Shown in pieces: positions 23,680-35,598 of a stretch of 64,000 nucleotides of DNA. The stretch is from Ceratotherium simum simum (lineage: Eukaryota; Chordata; Mammalia; Perissodactyla; Rhinocerotidae), in NCBI RefSeq assembly GCF_000283155.1, contig NW_004454262.1, forward strand, positions 1,671,434 through 1,735,433, given 5' to 3'. The position numbers and the translations under genes were made by a program. Within the stretch, counting starts at the first letter, position 1. Every line of letters starts with the position of its first letter. Below the pieces are notes generated by a model. That model did not search any database, was not told where the DNA came from, and worked only from the letters and a program-made list of their open reading frames with translations.

Positions 23680-24299
23680 TCTAAAAGTCATTTCTTTTCT
23701 TTACAGAAATAAAAAACTGACTGTAATGTATTCTTGTTGGGCATTGTGTAGACTTGTGTCATTAAAAAATGATACTTGGTTTGACTCATCTACAGAGATT
23801 ATAAATCTCTGTAATTTATAAAATTACTCTTTAAATTTCTGGTCAGAAATTCATATATGTGAATGAAATGCATGCTGGCCTTTGAATTTTCTTTTCATTA
23901 AATATTTTTTCTGATTATAATTACATTCTCATTCTGGAAAATATGGAAAGTGCAAAAAAGAATAAAGATGTAGGAAAAGAAACAGGTGATAATTCTTTCA
24001 ATTTGTTGGGTTATTTAAAATTAGATATCAGACTGCTTCAGTGGGAAGGGAGGAATTCTGGAAGTAAAGATATAGATACTGTTGTCGTCTGGAGAGGTGG
24101 AGGAACCACATAAATAAATGGAATTCAAAGAAGTATATATTACACATGAAATCAAGAATCAGAAGGGTGAGGGGAATAAGCGCCATTACATACAACAGAG
24201 TTATTTAGGGTTTTGCAGAATCCAGATCCCTGCTCTTAGCCACCAGCATCAACAGTGACGAGAGAGCTGGTCAGAACTAACGATGTTTTGGAAATGCCT

Positions 24300-24510
24300 A
24301 GCCTGGTATGGCACTTTGAAATCCACAAATTATCGTCTCATTTCATCCTCATGGCAATACCCTGAAATGGAATTTATTATCCCTCCTCTAGAGATAAGAA
24401 CTCTGAGTCTCAGAGAGGTTAAATGGCTTTACCAAAGCCACAAGACTGATAACTGATAAAATCAGGACTACAAACCAGGTCTTCTGACGCCCAAACTCAT
24501 GCTTATGTGT
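24300..24510 (-). mobile_element. MIR SINE, antisense
   Basis: Ordered antisense MIR words: CTCATTTCATCCTCATGGCAATACCCTGAAATGG, TAGAGATAAGAACTCTGAGTCTCAGAGAGGTTAAATGG, and AGGACTACAAACCAGGTCTTCTGACGCCC. Near full length. Confidence 0.8.
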
Positions 24511-24552
24511 TAGATTTGGCTGCTGCTTTGTAATGATGATGATGACGATCAC

Positions 24553-24662
24553 AATCATGATAATGCTAACATTTATTGACCTCTTATGTGCTTGGCACTG
24601 TTCTAAATGCTTTACATGCATTAACTCATTTAATAACGACGCAATAATCCCCAAAAAGTTCA
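24553..24662 (-). mobile_element. MIR SINE fragment, antisense
   Basis: TAATGCTAACATTTATTGACCTCTTATGTGCTTGGCACTG and TTTACATGCATTAACTCATTTAAT are a close match to the antisense 3' part of MIR. It follows another MIR in the same orientation within 45 bp, with a short GAT-rich run between. Confidence 0.8.
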
Positions 24663-25262
24663 CAGTATAAAATTCTTTCTGCATTTACAAATATGTAATT
24701 CCCTTTGGCACTGTGCAAAGTTATCACCTTCACGGTTCTGGAATCCAGAGAATTTATGCTAGATTGTTTGCAATGCTAGACAGAAGTATGGAAGAAACAG
24801 ATGGCCACCCTCAGGCCTAGAAAGGAGAAAATGGACCCTGACTAGGGAGAAAAATCAGTATTATTTCATATAATAAAAAAGGCTGATACTGTTTCCCTGA
24901 CTCAAACACATTCTAAACAAAGTAAACCTAGGATTTTTCTCATCTTTTTCTAATTTGGCGCTATCATGAAGTAGAGTTGTCTTTTAATTTGATTATAGAT
25001 AGAGTCAGTTTGCAAAGGATTAGTGATATTTCATTACTTTTAAATTCTGGCTCAGTTGTTTCTATGCAAAAGCATTTATCTGAGGAATAATATGTGAGTT
25101 TCATTTTGGTAAAAGACAGCAAAATTTATTTTTAATAACGGCTAATAGGTTGACATATAAAACGAAAACCTACTTTGTAAGATATGTGGAAATTTCTTCA
25201 AATTTTTTCCTTCTTTTGTTCCTGCCCCAGAGGTTCTTACATAGCTTTTAAAGGTGAGTTCG
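24663..25262. other. unassigned non-coding DNA
   Basis: I see no repeat or gene. The stretch abuts the left LTR of the endogenous retrovirus-like element. Confidence 0.4.
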
Positions 25263-25267
25263 CCACC

Positions 25268-25787
25268 TGTGTTGGACACCTGTTGTGCCCCGCTTCACAT
25301 CCATTCAGCTCACTTTTTCTCCAGTCCTTGCTACAGAAACCAGCTGTAAACAGGTATAACCTGACAGCACCAGGTCTCCACTGCACCACAAATCTCTCAC
25401 TTTTTGCCCTGGGACTTTTTGATCACAGCTCAGACGCTTGTGGGAACCTGCCATTACCCAGATATGGGCAGCCTGGGTATGCAAAGGAGTCCACATTCTT
25501 GACCAGTAAGTAAAAAGGTGTGGATAAATGCTGTCCTCTTCTATCACTGAGGTGGGGAATTCTGAGGCAAATTCTGCAAGGCTTCTTCGAGGGTCCTGAT
25601 GGAAGGGAGCCCCCTCTGCCCTCAGGGTGACCAAAAGGAGAGCACTCTTTTGCATCTGCTTGACCTCCTTCCCTGGTTCACTCTCCCCAGACCCTACTCC
25701 TGTTCCCTGGAATCACTCTCTAAAGTAAACTCCTGTACACAATCCCTGGCTCAAGCTCTGCTTTCTGGGGGAACCTGGACTAAGATA
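25268..25787 (+). mobile_element. 5' LTR of an ancient endogenous retrovirus-like element
   Basis: This block pairs with 28135-28668: both contain a CAGRTATAACCTGACAGCA word near the front and end in a shared run, GAACCTGGACTAAGATA here and AAACCCAGGCTAAGACA there. It begins TGTGTTGG. The preceding five bases, ccacc (25263-25267), match ccact after the 3' LTR at 4 of 5 positions, and a 5-bp duplication fits ERVL-type elements. The LTRs have diverged visibly, so the insertion is old. Exact family not identified. Confidence 0.65.
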
Positions 25788-28134
25788 GCTGGTTTTGTAA
25801 GTGACCCTAGAAAGCAGACCCTCAGGATGGGATCTGGATTGGGATGTCTTCTCAGTTAGATGGGGATAAGGGCTGTATTGCTGATGTAGGCCTCCTAGCC
25901 TGGCCTACTCCTGGCCTGCAGTAGTGACACAATTCCTAGAGTCTCAGGGTGGTGGAAGGGGAGAAGGAACAGTTACCAGTGAAGCCTTGGCCTGTGGTAC
26001 TTGAATGGTACTAGAACAGAGATTATCATGGGATTGTGGAGTTGGCTGGCTTCCATTAGTTTCTTTTAAAACCTTAAAAAATATAAATAAAATATACAAG
26101 ATAGCCAATGATCAACTCAAAACATTCTATCAAATCAGAAGGCCTCCATGGTAGCATTTTAAGAGATCTTCATTTTGTAGCAGCAAGGCAGGCTCTGCTG
26201 AAAATCAGGCTGAGGATTTAATTATCAGGTTAGCAGAACAAAAAGGGGACTGAATATATCTCCTCAATAGGTCGCCTTTGCAAAATCAGGATTTAGGAGC
26301 CCTGAGGGGAAAAGAGTAGAACCCTAAGACCTAGGATAGAGACACTTGGGTGGATGAGCCTGAACAAATTGAACCTCCAGATTCCCATGTAACCTCTAGG
26401 CCAGCAGAGGCAGCTTATTTCCCCTTCCTAGAGAACAGCAGCCTTCTCTTTCCCAGCGACCCTGCAAAGACTCACGTGGGGCAGTTATTTGTCCTACTTA
26501 AAATCTCCTCATTCCTCTCTTTGGTTCTTATAGGTTGTAGCACAGCCCTAGCTGAGAAATGTAGCTCCTTCTCTGGGAATAACTTGCACATACACCCAGA
26601 GAATTGCAAGACCTAATTACTATTTAACGGTAGGAACCTGAGAAACACATATGGCAGTGGGTCTTTAGGGTGCTGAAATAGGGAGGGGTCAACTATAATC
26701 CTGGGTAGGGAAGAATTATGATATGGCGTACTCTCCTGTCACTTGGGCTTTAATATCCCAACAAAGACACCTGGTTGCTTCTAATACATAGTAGGAATGG
26801 CTTTTCAAAGCTTGGACACATTGATGGCTAGAGAAAATGAGGTAGAAATGGCAGAACTGTCATGTACATTATTGACACAAAGGGGTCAGAAGGCTCAGGG
26901 AGGGGGGAATATGAGAATGCAGTTGTTATGTGAGATAGAGAAGCCATGCTTGGGTTCTTTCAGAAGCTCAATGGTGTCTGTTTGTAGGCCAGGGTGATGG
27001 TAGGTGATACTGGGACCCTTGGTATTAATGAGTATGTCAGGATTCTGAAAGGCAGAGGCCAGTTGGTGACACGACCAAAAGAGGTAATATAGGCATAATC
27101 ATCATAGTGGCCCCAAGACATTCATCTGTAGAATGGTGATAATTCTTGGACCATGGTGTTCTGAGAGGTAACATAGGTAAGAAGTTGACTAGCATTACTA
27201 GAAAAAAATTGAGAGTTAGAGGGCAGAGGGCTGATGTCATCCACTGCAATGGAAATGTATATTCTTCTGCTCAGTTTCCAAATGTAAGGCAGTTCACAGA
27301 CCCAGAACCTTGGCTTAAGGGAAATTTAGGTCCCCTTGAGAATGGACGCTTCCATGATATCACAAGTGTATACAATAAATATAGCCCCAGTTTTTCCCAA
27401 AGGGACCTGTGTCCCAAGAATAAACAATTTGGGACTCAAGCAGTAGAAGAAGGATTTGTCCTTCTCACTATGACTCCTGTGACCCCTCCACCTGTGACCC
27501 ACCTGTGGCATATGTGCTCCCATCTGTGCTACTTCAGGCTCTGTGGGGTGAGGGAGGAATACTTCCACCTGGGGATGCTGTAAGAGGTCGACTCACCTAA
27601 GGCTGTGACTGCTGCCTGGTCATTTTGGGCTCATCATGCCAACAGAGCAGCAGACCAAGAAAGGAACTGCCATATTGGAGGAGGTAAGTGGCCTCATTAC
27701 CATGAACAGCGAGAGTTCCTATGACACAGTGAAGGTATGAAGCAGCTCATCTAGAACCCAGGGGGTTGCTGTAGCACCTCTTGCTGCTTCCAGGCCTCTT
27801 GATAATTGTAAATGGGCAACTGCAGCAAGCATGGTCAGGCAAGGTGACTGGTAAGGGACTAAGCCTTTTAGGCGTGAAGATCTGTGTCTCCCCATCCGGA
27901 AAGCAACCTAGATCAGCTGAACTGTGGGGGCAAGAATGAGGGAAACCTAGAATGAGCAGTAGTGTAGCGAGATTGTAAAGTTTCAGGGTTAGTTGTAGCA
28001 GATCAGATAGAGCGCGCAGCATTAACCTTCCTGTCTTAAGGTTTTTCACAGAACGTGGCTGGCTGCCACCTTGAAAACTTGATGATGGGTTGGGCTTAAT
28101 GGGAAGCACAAGTGGGTCTAAGCAGTGCAAAGTA
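25788..28134 (+). mobile_element. internal region of an ancient ERV-like element, non-coding
   Basis: About 2.35 kb lies between two related LTRs, much shorter than a coding retrovirus (usually 6-8 kb). I recognise no gag, protease, polymerase or envelope motif, and open frames are at most about 150 codons with no family resemblance. This fits a non-autonomous element of the MaLR kind or one heavily deleted before or after insertion. The element is long dead. Confidence 0.55.
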
Positions 28135-28668
28135 TGGCCAGCACTGGCCCCTCTGTGCCCCAGGGCCTCCTGTCTTCCAGACCCATGGCTTGCTCTCACT
28201 ATTGTTATGGCAACCAACTTCACACAGATATAACCTGACAGCAGCCCACCTCAGCTGCACCTTGTACTTCGAGCTTTCTGCCTGGAGCTGCTCTGACACT
28301 GTGAGGTGGACTCTTGGGGACCCCTTTGGCACTTACACACACACGGCCTGGAATTGTGAGGGAGTTACAGCTGCACGGGACAACTCTTGACAACTCAGCA
28401 GTAGATAATGCTCCACCCTTCCCTCTCTTGAACAGACAGTTCTGAGCCATATTTCAACAGTTGCCTTAGAAAGTCCTGGCGGGGGTGAGCCCTTGTTGAC
28501 CTCAGTGGTGACCAATCTGAGAACAATTCCTTGTATTGGTTTTACTTTGTCCCTTATTTTCCTCTTCCCTGTGCTTCACTCCTGATCCCTGGATCACCTC
28601 CCCAGAAACAAACTACCTGCACACAAACCCTTATCTAGTCTCAGCCAAGGGAAACCCAGGCTAAGACA
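28135..28668 (+). mobile_element. 3' LTR of the ancient ERV-like element
   Basis: Partner of the LTR at 25268-25787. It shows TATAACCTGACAGCAGCCCA at 28209 and ends with AACTACCTGCACACAAACCC and GGCTAAGACA, words common at the 3' end of mammalian LTRs. At 534 bp it is close to the 520 bp of the other. The start is set by aligning the shared TGTGCCCC word (25284 and 28154) and may be off by several bases. Confidence 0.65.
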
Positions 28669-28673
28669 CCACT

Positions 28674-29735
28674 TAATATATTGCTGTGTCCTGTGTCAAG
28701 TGATGCCTACCCAGAGATAACAGAAACATGCTTAAGTCAAATTTGATTTTCCTGATAGTGGGCACCCACCCACACACACTGTCCTTCACTCACACTCCTA
28801 CGGTATCTTTGCAGATTTTTCATTTTAAACTGTAAATGGGAATTTTTTAGGTGGGTTTTCATGGGTGCAAGACTCAAAGGTTAAAGTGGTCCCTATTGAT
28901 CACAGGTGGAACCTTACACTTTGAATCACTGGCAGGTCTCAGATAATCAGGTGTCCAAGCCTGCCTTTCATCTGCCATATATTGTCCCTAGTTCTCCTTT
29001 ATGAAATAGACAACTAGGGTTTGCTGACTAAACCTGGCATGGCATGGAATCTGCCGTGTAAAGATCACATAATTTCATAGTTGAGCTTGCATTCGCTGTG
29101 TAAGATAATAACATAGGAAGATATAGCTTTGTTACATATTCTGCTATGCACAAGACTGTTTTATAATTTTTCAAGGCAACAAAACATGGTAGATAAGAAC
29201 AGGTGTGCTGAAATGGGAAAGAAGCAAAAAATGCAATAAGTTTTTTTTTCTTTTTATTATTATTGCTTTCAGTAATATGCTTAGAGTAAACTGGCCCTAT
29301 TTAATAGCATAATGAGATAGCTCACAACGGCCCATATTTTATGTTTCTTGAAAAATTTCTCCTAATGCTTGCTAAAAAATAGAAAAAAATACTTATTTTC
29401 ATCTCAGATTTTGCATTCTTAGAACCTACTTTCTGACATAACATCAGACAAGCAAAACAGATATTTTGCTTAAAAGCTTCCCTCCACATCCAGAACTCTC
29501 ATGACTATCACCTTGTGCTATCTCCTAGGATGTCTTGGAGGTGCTGATGTGGGTCATGATGGCATCACGGAATAGAATCAATAGCCAGTTATTTGTACCT
29601 AGGTTACTTGAGACAGGATGGTATGCAATCAATGATTCAGTCGAGATCAGGAAGAAGAATTAGCCATGAAATTGAACTTGTCCATCATACAAAGCATATA
29701 TTACAACAAAAATTTATAAACGGAAATATTAGTTG
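28674..29735. other. unassigned non-coding DNA
   Basis: No gene or repeat that I can name. The block 28830-29100 is repeat-free and contains AGACTCAAAGGTTAAAGTGG, which resembles a nuclear-receptor half-site pair, but the evidence is too thin to call a site. Confidence 0.35.
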
Positions 29736-29740
29736 GCTAT

Positions 29741-30210
29741 TATATTTATTTCCTAAGGCGACCATAACAAAATACCACAAAGTGGGTGTCTTAAGACAAC
29801 AGAAATTTATTCTGTCATAGTTCTGGAGTCCAGAAGTCCAAAATCAAGGTGTTGGCAGGGCCATGCTCTTTCTGAAGCCTCTGGGAGGATCCTTCCTTGC
29901 CTATTCCAGTTTCTGGTAGCCCTAGGCATTCCTTAGCTGTGGCAGTATCACTCCAATCTCTGCCTCAATTATCACTTAACTGTCTTCTCCCTGTGTGTCT
30001 CTGCATCACCTTCCCTCTATGCATGCCCGTCTCTGGGTCCAAATTTCCCCTTCTTATAAGGACACCAGTCATATTGGATTAGCACCCACCCTAATGACCT
30101 CATCTTAAGTAATTACAGCTGACCCCATTTCTAAATAACGTCACATTTTGAGGTACTGAGGATTAAGACTTCAACATATCTTTTGAGGGGACACAATTCT
30201 GCCCATAATA
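29741..30210 (-). mobile_element. MLT1 solo LTR (MaLR, ERVL-type)
   Basis: Antisense MLT1 with nearly all consensus words in order: ACAAAATACCACAAAGTGGG, ACAGAAATTTATTCTGTCA, ATCAAGGTGTTGGCAGGG, TTATAAGGACACCAGTCATATTGGATTAG, ACCCTAATGACCTCATCTTAA and GGGGACACAATTCTGCCCATAA. A perfect 5-bp duplication, gctat, is at 29736-29740 and 30211-30215. No internal region remains, so it is a solo LTR. Confidence 0.92.
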
Positions 30211-30215
30211 GCTAT

Positions 30216-31139
30216 AATCTTTGCAAGCATCTTACAAACAATCCTTGCAGTTTGAAGTTCTCACAATGAACTCCTCTCAACCTGTGAGGACTCCACTGTT
30301 CACATGAGAGGCTCTATGTGAAGATACTTTGAAGGGCCATGGGAATGCCAGAAATTAGGGTACCATGATTGTCCTTGGTCATGAGTTTATGTGCTGCCTG
30401 GCATCTCTATCCAATGAAACAGAGACCATTCTATTGATGCAATAACTTGTATTTTATTGCCAGAGAACAAATATTACTACGAGTTTACTTCTAATTCCTC
30501 ATTTCTTGTCTGTTGTGTGGCTCTTGCATTAGCTACACTTTAATGCCAGTGGATCTGAAGATAAGAAGAAATCACTGATAATGTGATGGCACTCTAAAGA
30601 AAAAGAAAAAAACTCAAGTCTGTGGTTGCATCAAGACAGAAGAGTTTCAAGGTGAACTGACAGGACATCAATACCTATGCACAAAGACAGAGTTACCAGA
30701 ATGTAAGTGAATTCAGATTTTTAAAAATGAATTTCAGTGAAAAAGTAAGGAAACTTAAAGCATCTTATTGATACAATTGCAATGATGTTTGTACTTATGA
30801 TATTGTCATATTTTTTCTCCTTCAATTTCTTTTTTCTACTGGATCTCACTCACAATGAGTTTCTTGTGGTATGAGGATTAGTGAATGCTCATTCTGGGAC
30901 ATTCAGATTTCTTATATAGATCATAGAGGTCTTTGGTAGAATGTACTGGGTATACACTCATAGCAGAAGGAAAGAAGTCTGCACTAAACCCAAATTCAAC
31001 TTTAACCCTAAACAAGTGACAAGAATCACCATTAGATAGTTTGTTGGAAGATTTCTGAACAACCCAAACCATGTATGAAATGTAGTGGAAAATGGAAATA
31101 TAAACACTATAAACTGTGTAAGAAGGACACTTCAGAAAA
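30216..31139. other. unassigned non-coding DNA
   Basis: No gene or repeat recognised. Some 30480-30620 sequence is repeat-free and of ordinary composition. Confidence 0.4.
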
Positions 31140-31228
31140 TATATATATATGAACATATGTGTATATATGTATCTATACATACATACACACATTTATATAC
31201 ATATACACATTATACACACACACCCACT
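31140..31228. repeat. (TA)/(CATA)/(CA) compound microsatellite
   Basis: Alternating purine-pyrimidine sequence made of ATATATATAT, GTATATATGTATC, ATACATACATACACAC and ATACACACACACC. It is impure, so probably old. Cys/Tyr-rich or His/Thr-rich open frames over it are artefacts. Confidence 0.9.
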
Positions 31229-31684
31229 AATATACGGGGTTGTGAGTGCCAATTCTCAGAAAACAAGCAAACAGAGTCATGGCCTATTCTTTTCTTTCCC
31301 AGTAGTGTCAAAACTTGTTTGCTTGCTTTTAGAGTTGAATGGAGCTTGACATATTTTTTTGAGAAGGGTCCTGGGCTGAGGCAAGCAGCATTAAGGTTCC
31401 TAATTTTGAGAAGAATTAATTACTAAAAAATAATTGGGACTACTGCAATGCACCAGGAAACAGTCAATACGAACTGTTCTGAGATACTGTCATGTATATT
31501 TATCCTCTGATTCAACTTATTGAGGAAGCAGTGTGAATAAGGCAACTATACTTCCCAGGGCAGTTTGCTCAGGGCTGTCCCCATTTATGCTTGTTGTCCT
31601 GGCATAATTATCAATAGCACCCTGCTTTACTTCTAAAAGTGTCCCAGTCTGGACAATAAATTATTGGTTACCCAACAGATACAG

Positions 31685-31912
31685 AATGTGAAGGCAAACT
31701 GCTTGAGTTAAAATTCCACCTCATCCACACACCAAATAGATCAATTAAACTCTAAACCTCAGTTTCCTTATCTGTAAAACAGAAATACTCATAATAACTA
31801 TCCTTACATCCTAGGGTTGTTGTAAGGACTACATGCATTGGTTAATTCACAAAGTACCTAGCATCGCGTGTGGTTCAGTTATTGCCCAATAAATATTAGC
31901 CGTTATTTTTAC
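31685..31912 (+). mobile_element. MIR SINE, near full length
   Basis: Sense MIR: AAACCTCAGTTTCCTTATCTGTAAAACAGAAATA, CCTAGGGTTGTTGTAAGGACTACATG, and AAAGTACCTAGCATCGCGTGTGG...CAATAAATATTAGCCGTTATTTT. The tRNA-like 5' portion is the least preserved. Confidence 0.85.
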
Positions 31913-32204
31913 ATCACTGTGTGATGCTTTCTTGATTTAAAAAAGGTTAGTACAAGAGCTCATCCTCCCATTCCAAAGCCACATCTTGAAGATGTACCTC
32001 TACGCATCCCCTCCACATCAAGCCAACATTCTTAGGACCTCTCTTAGGGTATCCCCAAAGGATTTATAATCTGGGTCTCTATCCTTTGTCAGAAGTACAG
32101 CCATTTGGCTTCTCTTCCAGTTGTAGTTTTAAGCATGTCACTTTTGAAACAAACCCCATAGTTGCCCACTAATTTTAAACTGAATTTTTGAAAATAGCTT
32201 ATTG

Positions 32205-32660
32205 TTAGATTTCACAGGAAGTCACATCCGTCACTCTGGGATTGCCAAGGAGGGTGCTGGAACTATTCCTAATCTGTGTTCTATTCTTTTCTGAGTGGGC
32301 TTTCATGCCTGTACAGCCTGCATCTTGGCCAGGAAGGCTTACCTCTGGTGGGAAGGTTAGGTGGGAAAGCAGTGAAATTGTAGCTGGGAGCGAATGCCAG
32401 TGTGGTGGTGGCACAATGGTCCTGCAATATCAGAGTTCCCGCCGAGAGAGATGGCAGTGGAAATGACGCTTTAATTGTCCTCGACACCGCAGCTCAGTTC
32501 ATGGACAACAGAAAACTATTATTTAAACAGATGGCAAACCTGCCCATCCATAACCAGGCATTTAATGAGATAAAACAGAGCAGCCAGGGCTGTAGGTTTG
32601 TGAGTCCGGACCATTTTGGAAGACATCAATTTAATTGCTCTTCTATTTTTGTGAAAGCTA
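32205..32660. promoter_or_regulatory. candidate conserved non-coding enhancer
   Basis: Repeat-free, GC-moderate and rich in retained CpGs (CATCCGTCACTC, GTTCCCGCCGAG, ATGACGCTTTAATTG, CTCGACACCGCAG, GTCCGGACC) together with several homeodomain-type cores (CTTTAATTGTC, CATTTAATGAG, CAATTTAATTGC). This combination is typical of deeply conserved developmental enhancers. Open frames crossing it on both strands are discordant, which argues against an exon. The nearby antisense and sense frames with hydrophobic starts are probably coincidental. Confidence 0.35.
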
Positions 32661-32811
32661 TTCCCAAATGCCTACCTTGTCCTTTATTCTACCTTCCCTC
32701 TTCTCTTTATTTTTATCTTTATTGCCTTTCTGGTGTTTGGATCACAGTCAGATGGATGGTTTCCTTCCTTGACTCCCAGTGCCACACTTTTTAAATTGTG
32801 AATATAACTGG

Positions 32812-33027
32812 GGCAGCCTGGTGAAGGTGAAGGCATATGGACTCTGATGCCAGAGAGACCTGGGTGTGAATCTCTGCTCAGCTATTTAGTGGAACTTTCC
32901 TCTTCCATAAAATGGCGAAAGCACTTTTGTGAAGTTTGAAAAACGAAATATAAGAAAAAAATGTCAAGTATAGTTCCTAACCTTTAGTGGGTGCTCCATA
33001 AAAAAACAGTGGCTGCTATTATTATTA
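32812..33027 (+). mobile_element. MIR SINE, near full length
   Basis: Sense MIR: GGACTCTGATGCCAGAGAGACCTGGGTGTGAATCTCTGCTC (tRNA-related part), TTCCATAAAATGGCG (core), AGTATAGTTCCTAACCTTTAGTGGGTGCTCCATAAA and CTGCTATTATTATTATG (tail). Confidence 0.8.
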
Positions 33028-33524
33028 TGTCCAATTTTTCTCACATGATGTTGAATTTAGGCTCTCCTGAGTCACTCTTCTCAATTCATTTTAGGCCTTC
33101 GGCATAACACCTAGGATCAAAGCTCAAGGAAATATAGTTATACAGTAGTCACGACAACTTATTATTTTTACTCATTGCCCCATCTGAATTTCTCCTGCCC
33201 CCACATAAAAGCATTGCCCTTTGTACTGCCTCAGGGGGTAGAAAACCTACTAATTGATCCCAATCAGTCAATAAGTCCTATATATTCAATTCAAGTCAAT
33301 TAGGTTTAATTCTATGAATGTCTACATGTGTAAAAATTGAATGCTACAGATGCAGTGAGCTAGGCATAAGTTATGGCCCCTGCATTTTAGGTACTACCAG
33401 TCAAACAGCTCTACCTGAATAAATATAAAATAAAATATACCTAAATGATCCTCTCTTGAAAAAACAAGACCTCTCCTGTTTCTATTCTGTCTTTGGAGTT
33501 TTATAATCCCAAAGGTACCCTATG

Positions 33525-33566
33525 ATGTTTCTGAAGTATTCTAGCATCATTTCTGAAGTATTCTAT
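33525..33566 (+). repeat. 22-bp tandem duplication
   Basis: TTTCTGAAGTATTCTA occurs at about 33528 and again about 22 bp further on, with the spacer CATCA shared. A small local duplication with no other structure. Confidence 0.7.
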
Positions 33567-33769
33567 GTCAGTCTGTAGAGAAGAAGCTCTTCCATCATGG
33601 AGATTTAGTACAGCTAGGAACAAATAACTAGCTATACTTTATTTTCCAAAGCATAAAAATAAAATTATAAAGCAAATCAGAAGTCAAAGGGAAAAAGAAG
33701 TGATAATATATGACAGTTTGCAAAGTGCCCATCTGGGAAGAGCTAGGCTAAAAATGACGCACAGGTCAA

Positions 33770-34200
33770 GGTTAGGAATCAACTGCGTAACATGGGTCAC
33801 CAAAGGAAAGCCTGAACTAGGAGGAGGGGCAGAGGGAAGAGGGAGGAGACCTAGGGTTCAGGGCTGTTTGATCATGAGCGGCTCAGTGCCTGCAGGTTGA
33901 ACGGTGTTGTTACCCCACAAGAAGGCAAACTGGGCACAGGGACTCCTCCTGGGCAGGTGAGAAAGCAAGGAGAGGGGAGCATACAGCACAGGTGCTAGGT
34001 CAGCACTGCATGTTTTGGGCAGCGGGCTGCTGCGGGGGCTCCTTTTTGAACACCCACTCACTGACCTGGCTGGTGTGCCTCTGCTGGTCTTCATTAGTTG
34101 CTACTCTCAGGCTGTGTCTCACCCAGAAAGAGTGCCATGGTCTGTCCACTCCTAGTGAATGTGGCCTCTGATTCTCCCAATTTGCACCATCTCTAACTAG
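33770..34200. other. GC-richer unique block
   Basis: Composition rises here relative to its surroundings (GGAGGAGGGGCAGAGGGAAG; GGGCAGCGGGCTGCTGCGGG), but CpGs are few, so it is not a CpG island. No gene or repeat recognised. An old LTR or regulatory DNA are possible. Confidence 0.3.
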
Positions 34201-35539
34201 CAAAGCAAGACCCTATCACAAGGTTCTAATTTAAGAGATGACTTTATTTTAGCAATAGTGAGTGCTATAGATAAAATATTGATTAAAAAACCTTATAGTT
34301 TTATTAATATTTTAAGAGTTCAAAGAATTACAGTTTTTAACATCCAGATTTTTTCTCTTTTATGTTTATTGTAGGGAAGGGATTTGTGTGTATGTCCTCT
34401 CTTTCCAAATCTTGATCTAAACCAAACCACAGAACTTTCCTCAGAGCAAATTAGCTATAACTCTAATTAGCTATAGCTTTATCTTAACAGTTTCAGGCTA
34501 ATGCTGAGTTCTCTCTGAAATGGGACAGCTTTTTGCCCTAAGGCAGAGAGGAACTTGTAAGGCACCAGACCCAAATGCAAATGCTTTTAGGGATCAGACA
34601 GCAACACAAATGGCAGAATTTAAGATAATAGGGAAGAGTTGGTGGCTAAACAAGAGAATGCAGGCCCTACCTAAGGAGATTCAAATCCAATTTTTTTTTT
34701 AATGTGAAAAATAAAACTCTTCTGCAGGCTGAATTTGGTCAAAGGCTTTCATTTGCAAACCTTACTTAAATGATTCAATATATTGCTTATAATCTAAATT
34801 GCTAGGCACTTTAAGCTTTGTTTATAAAATACAAAATGCTGTTTCCTTTTCAAAATTTTCTGATTTCAGTAGATCCAACTTAATGTTCATAAACTTAGAA
34901 CTATTTTTGCAAACCTCTATATGAACTCTATTGTTTCCACTGACTTTTTCACACTGAAATGCTGAGTGTAGCCTATTGAGTAGAAGGGCAGTAGGTTCAG
35001 GGACAACTTGCTTATTTATATATGTTCAAGTATTTGAAATTTACTTGAAAGCATAATGTACACATCTCAACATTGAGCGAACTCATTCATTAAATCAGTT
35101 TTCTATTAACTCTTAATTCACCAAACATTTAAAGAATACCTCCTGTGTGGGGACACTGGGTGACTTAAGGGTGGGGGCCCTTAAGTGACTTTTAACACAA
35201 TGTGATAAATTCTATAAAAGAGAAGTGGATAATTTGATATGATTAAAGAAGAGGTATTTTATCTAGGGGAATTGAGAAAGATTAAGCTGAATAAATGAGA
35301 CTCAAAATTGCTTTTGAACAAAGAGGAGTTTGCCAGGCTGGCAAGTGGGAGAAAAATATTCCATCCATCTCCAGAAAATACTATAAATCAATATCTTAGC
35401 ATATAAAATTTGATTAAACTCTTGGTCTTCATGCATAACCCTTGTTTGTAATGGAAATTGGTGCTGTGGTTTCTAAGATCGGAGAGTATAGTTTCAAAAG
35501 TTAGGCATTTCTTTTGGAACAATAACGAAATGTTCTACC
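34201..35539. other. unassigned AT-rich non-coding DNA
   Basis: No gene or confident repeat seen. Confidence 0.4.
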
Positions 35540-35598
35540 CCAGTGTCTAGAACAGTACCTAGCATATGGTAGATATTCAATCAATACTTGTTGAATAA
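35540..35598 (+). mobile_element. L2 3' terminal fragment
   Basis: CCCCAGTGTCTAGAACAGTACCTAGCATATGGTAGATATTCAATCAATACTTGTTGAATAA is a close match to the last 60 bp of sense L2. Confidence 0.75.

Noticed and set aside
25788..28134. Possible protein-coding gene in the GC-richer 25-28 kb block
   Set aside because: Flanked by paired LTRs, frames are discordant and short; better explained as an ancient ERV-like interior.
31085..31426. 113-codon frame rich in Tyr, Thr and His
   Set aside because: Begins in and depends on the TA/CA microsatellite.
32242..32466. 74-codon frame with a signal-peptide-like start (LFLICVLFFS)
   Set aside because: No family match, overlapping frames on both strands, and the block looks more like regulatory DNA.
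33770..34200. CpG island or promoter
   Set aside because: GC rises but CpGs are few and no TATA, initiator or exon follows.
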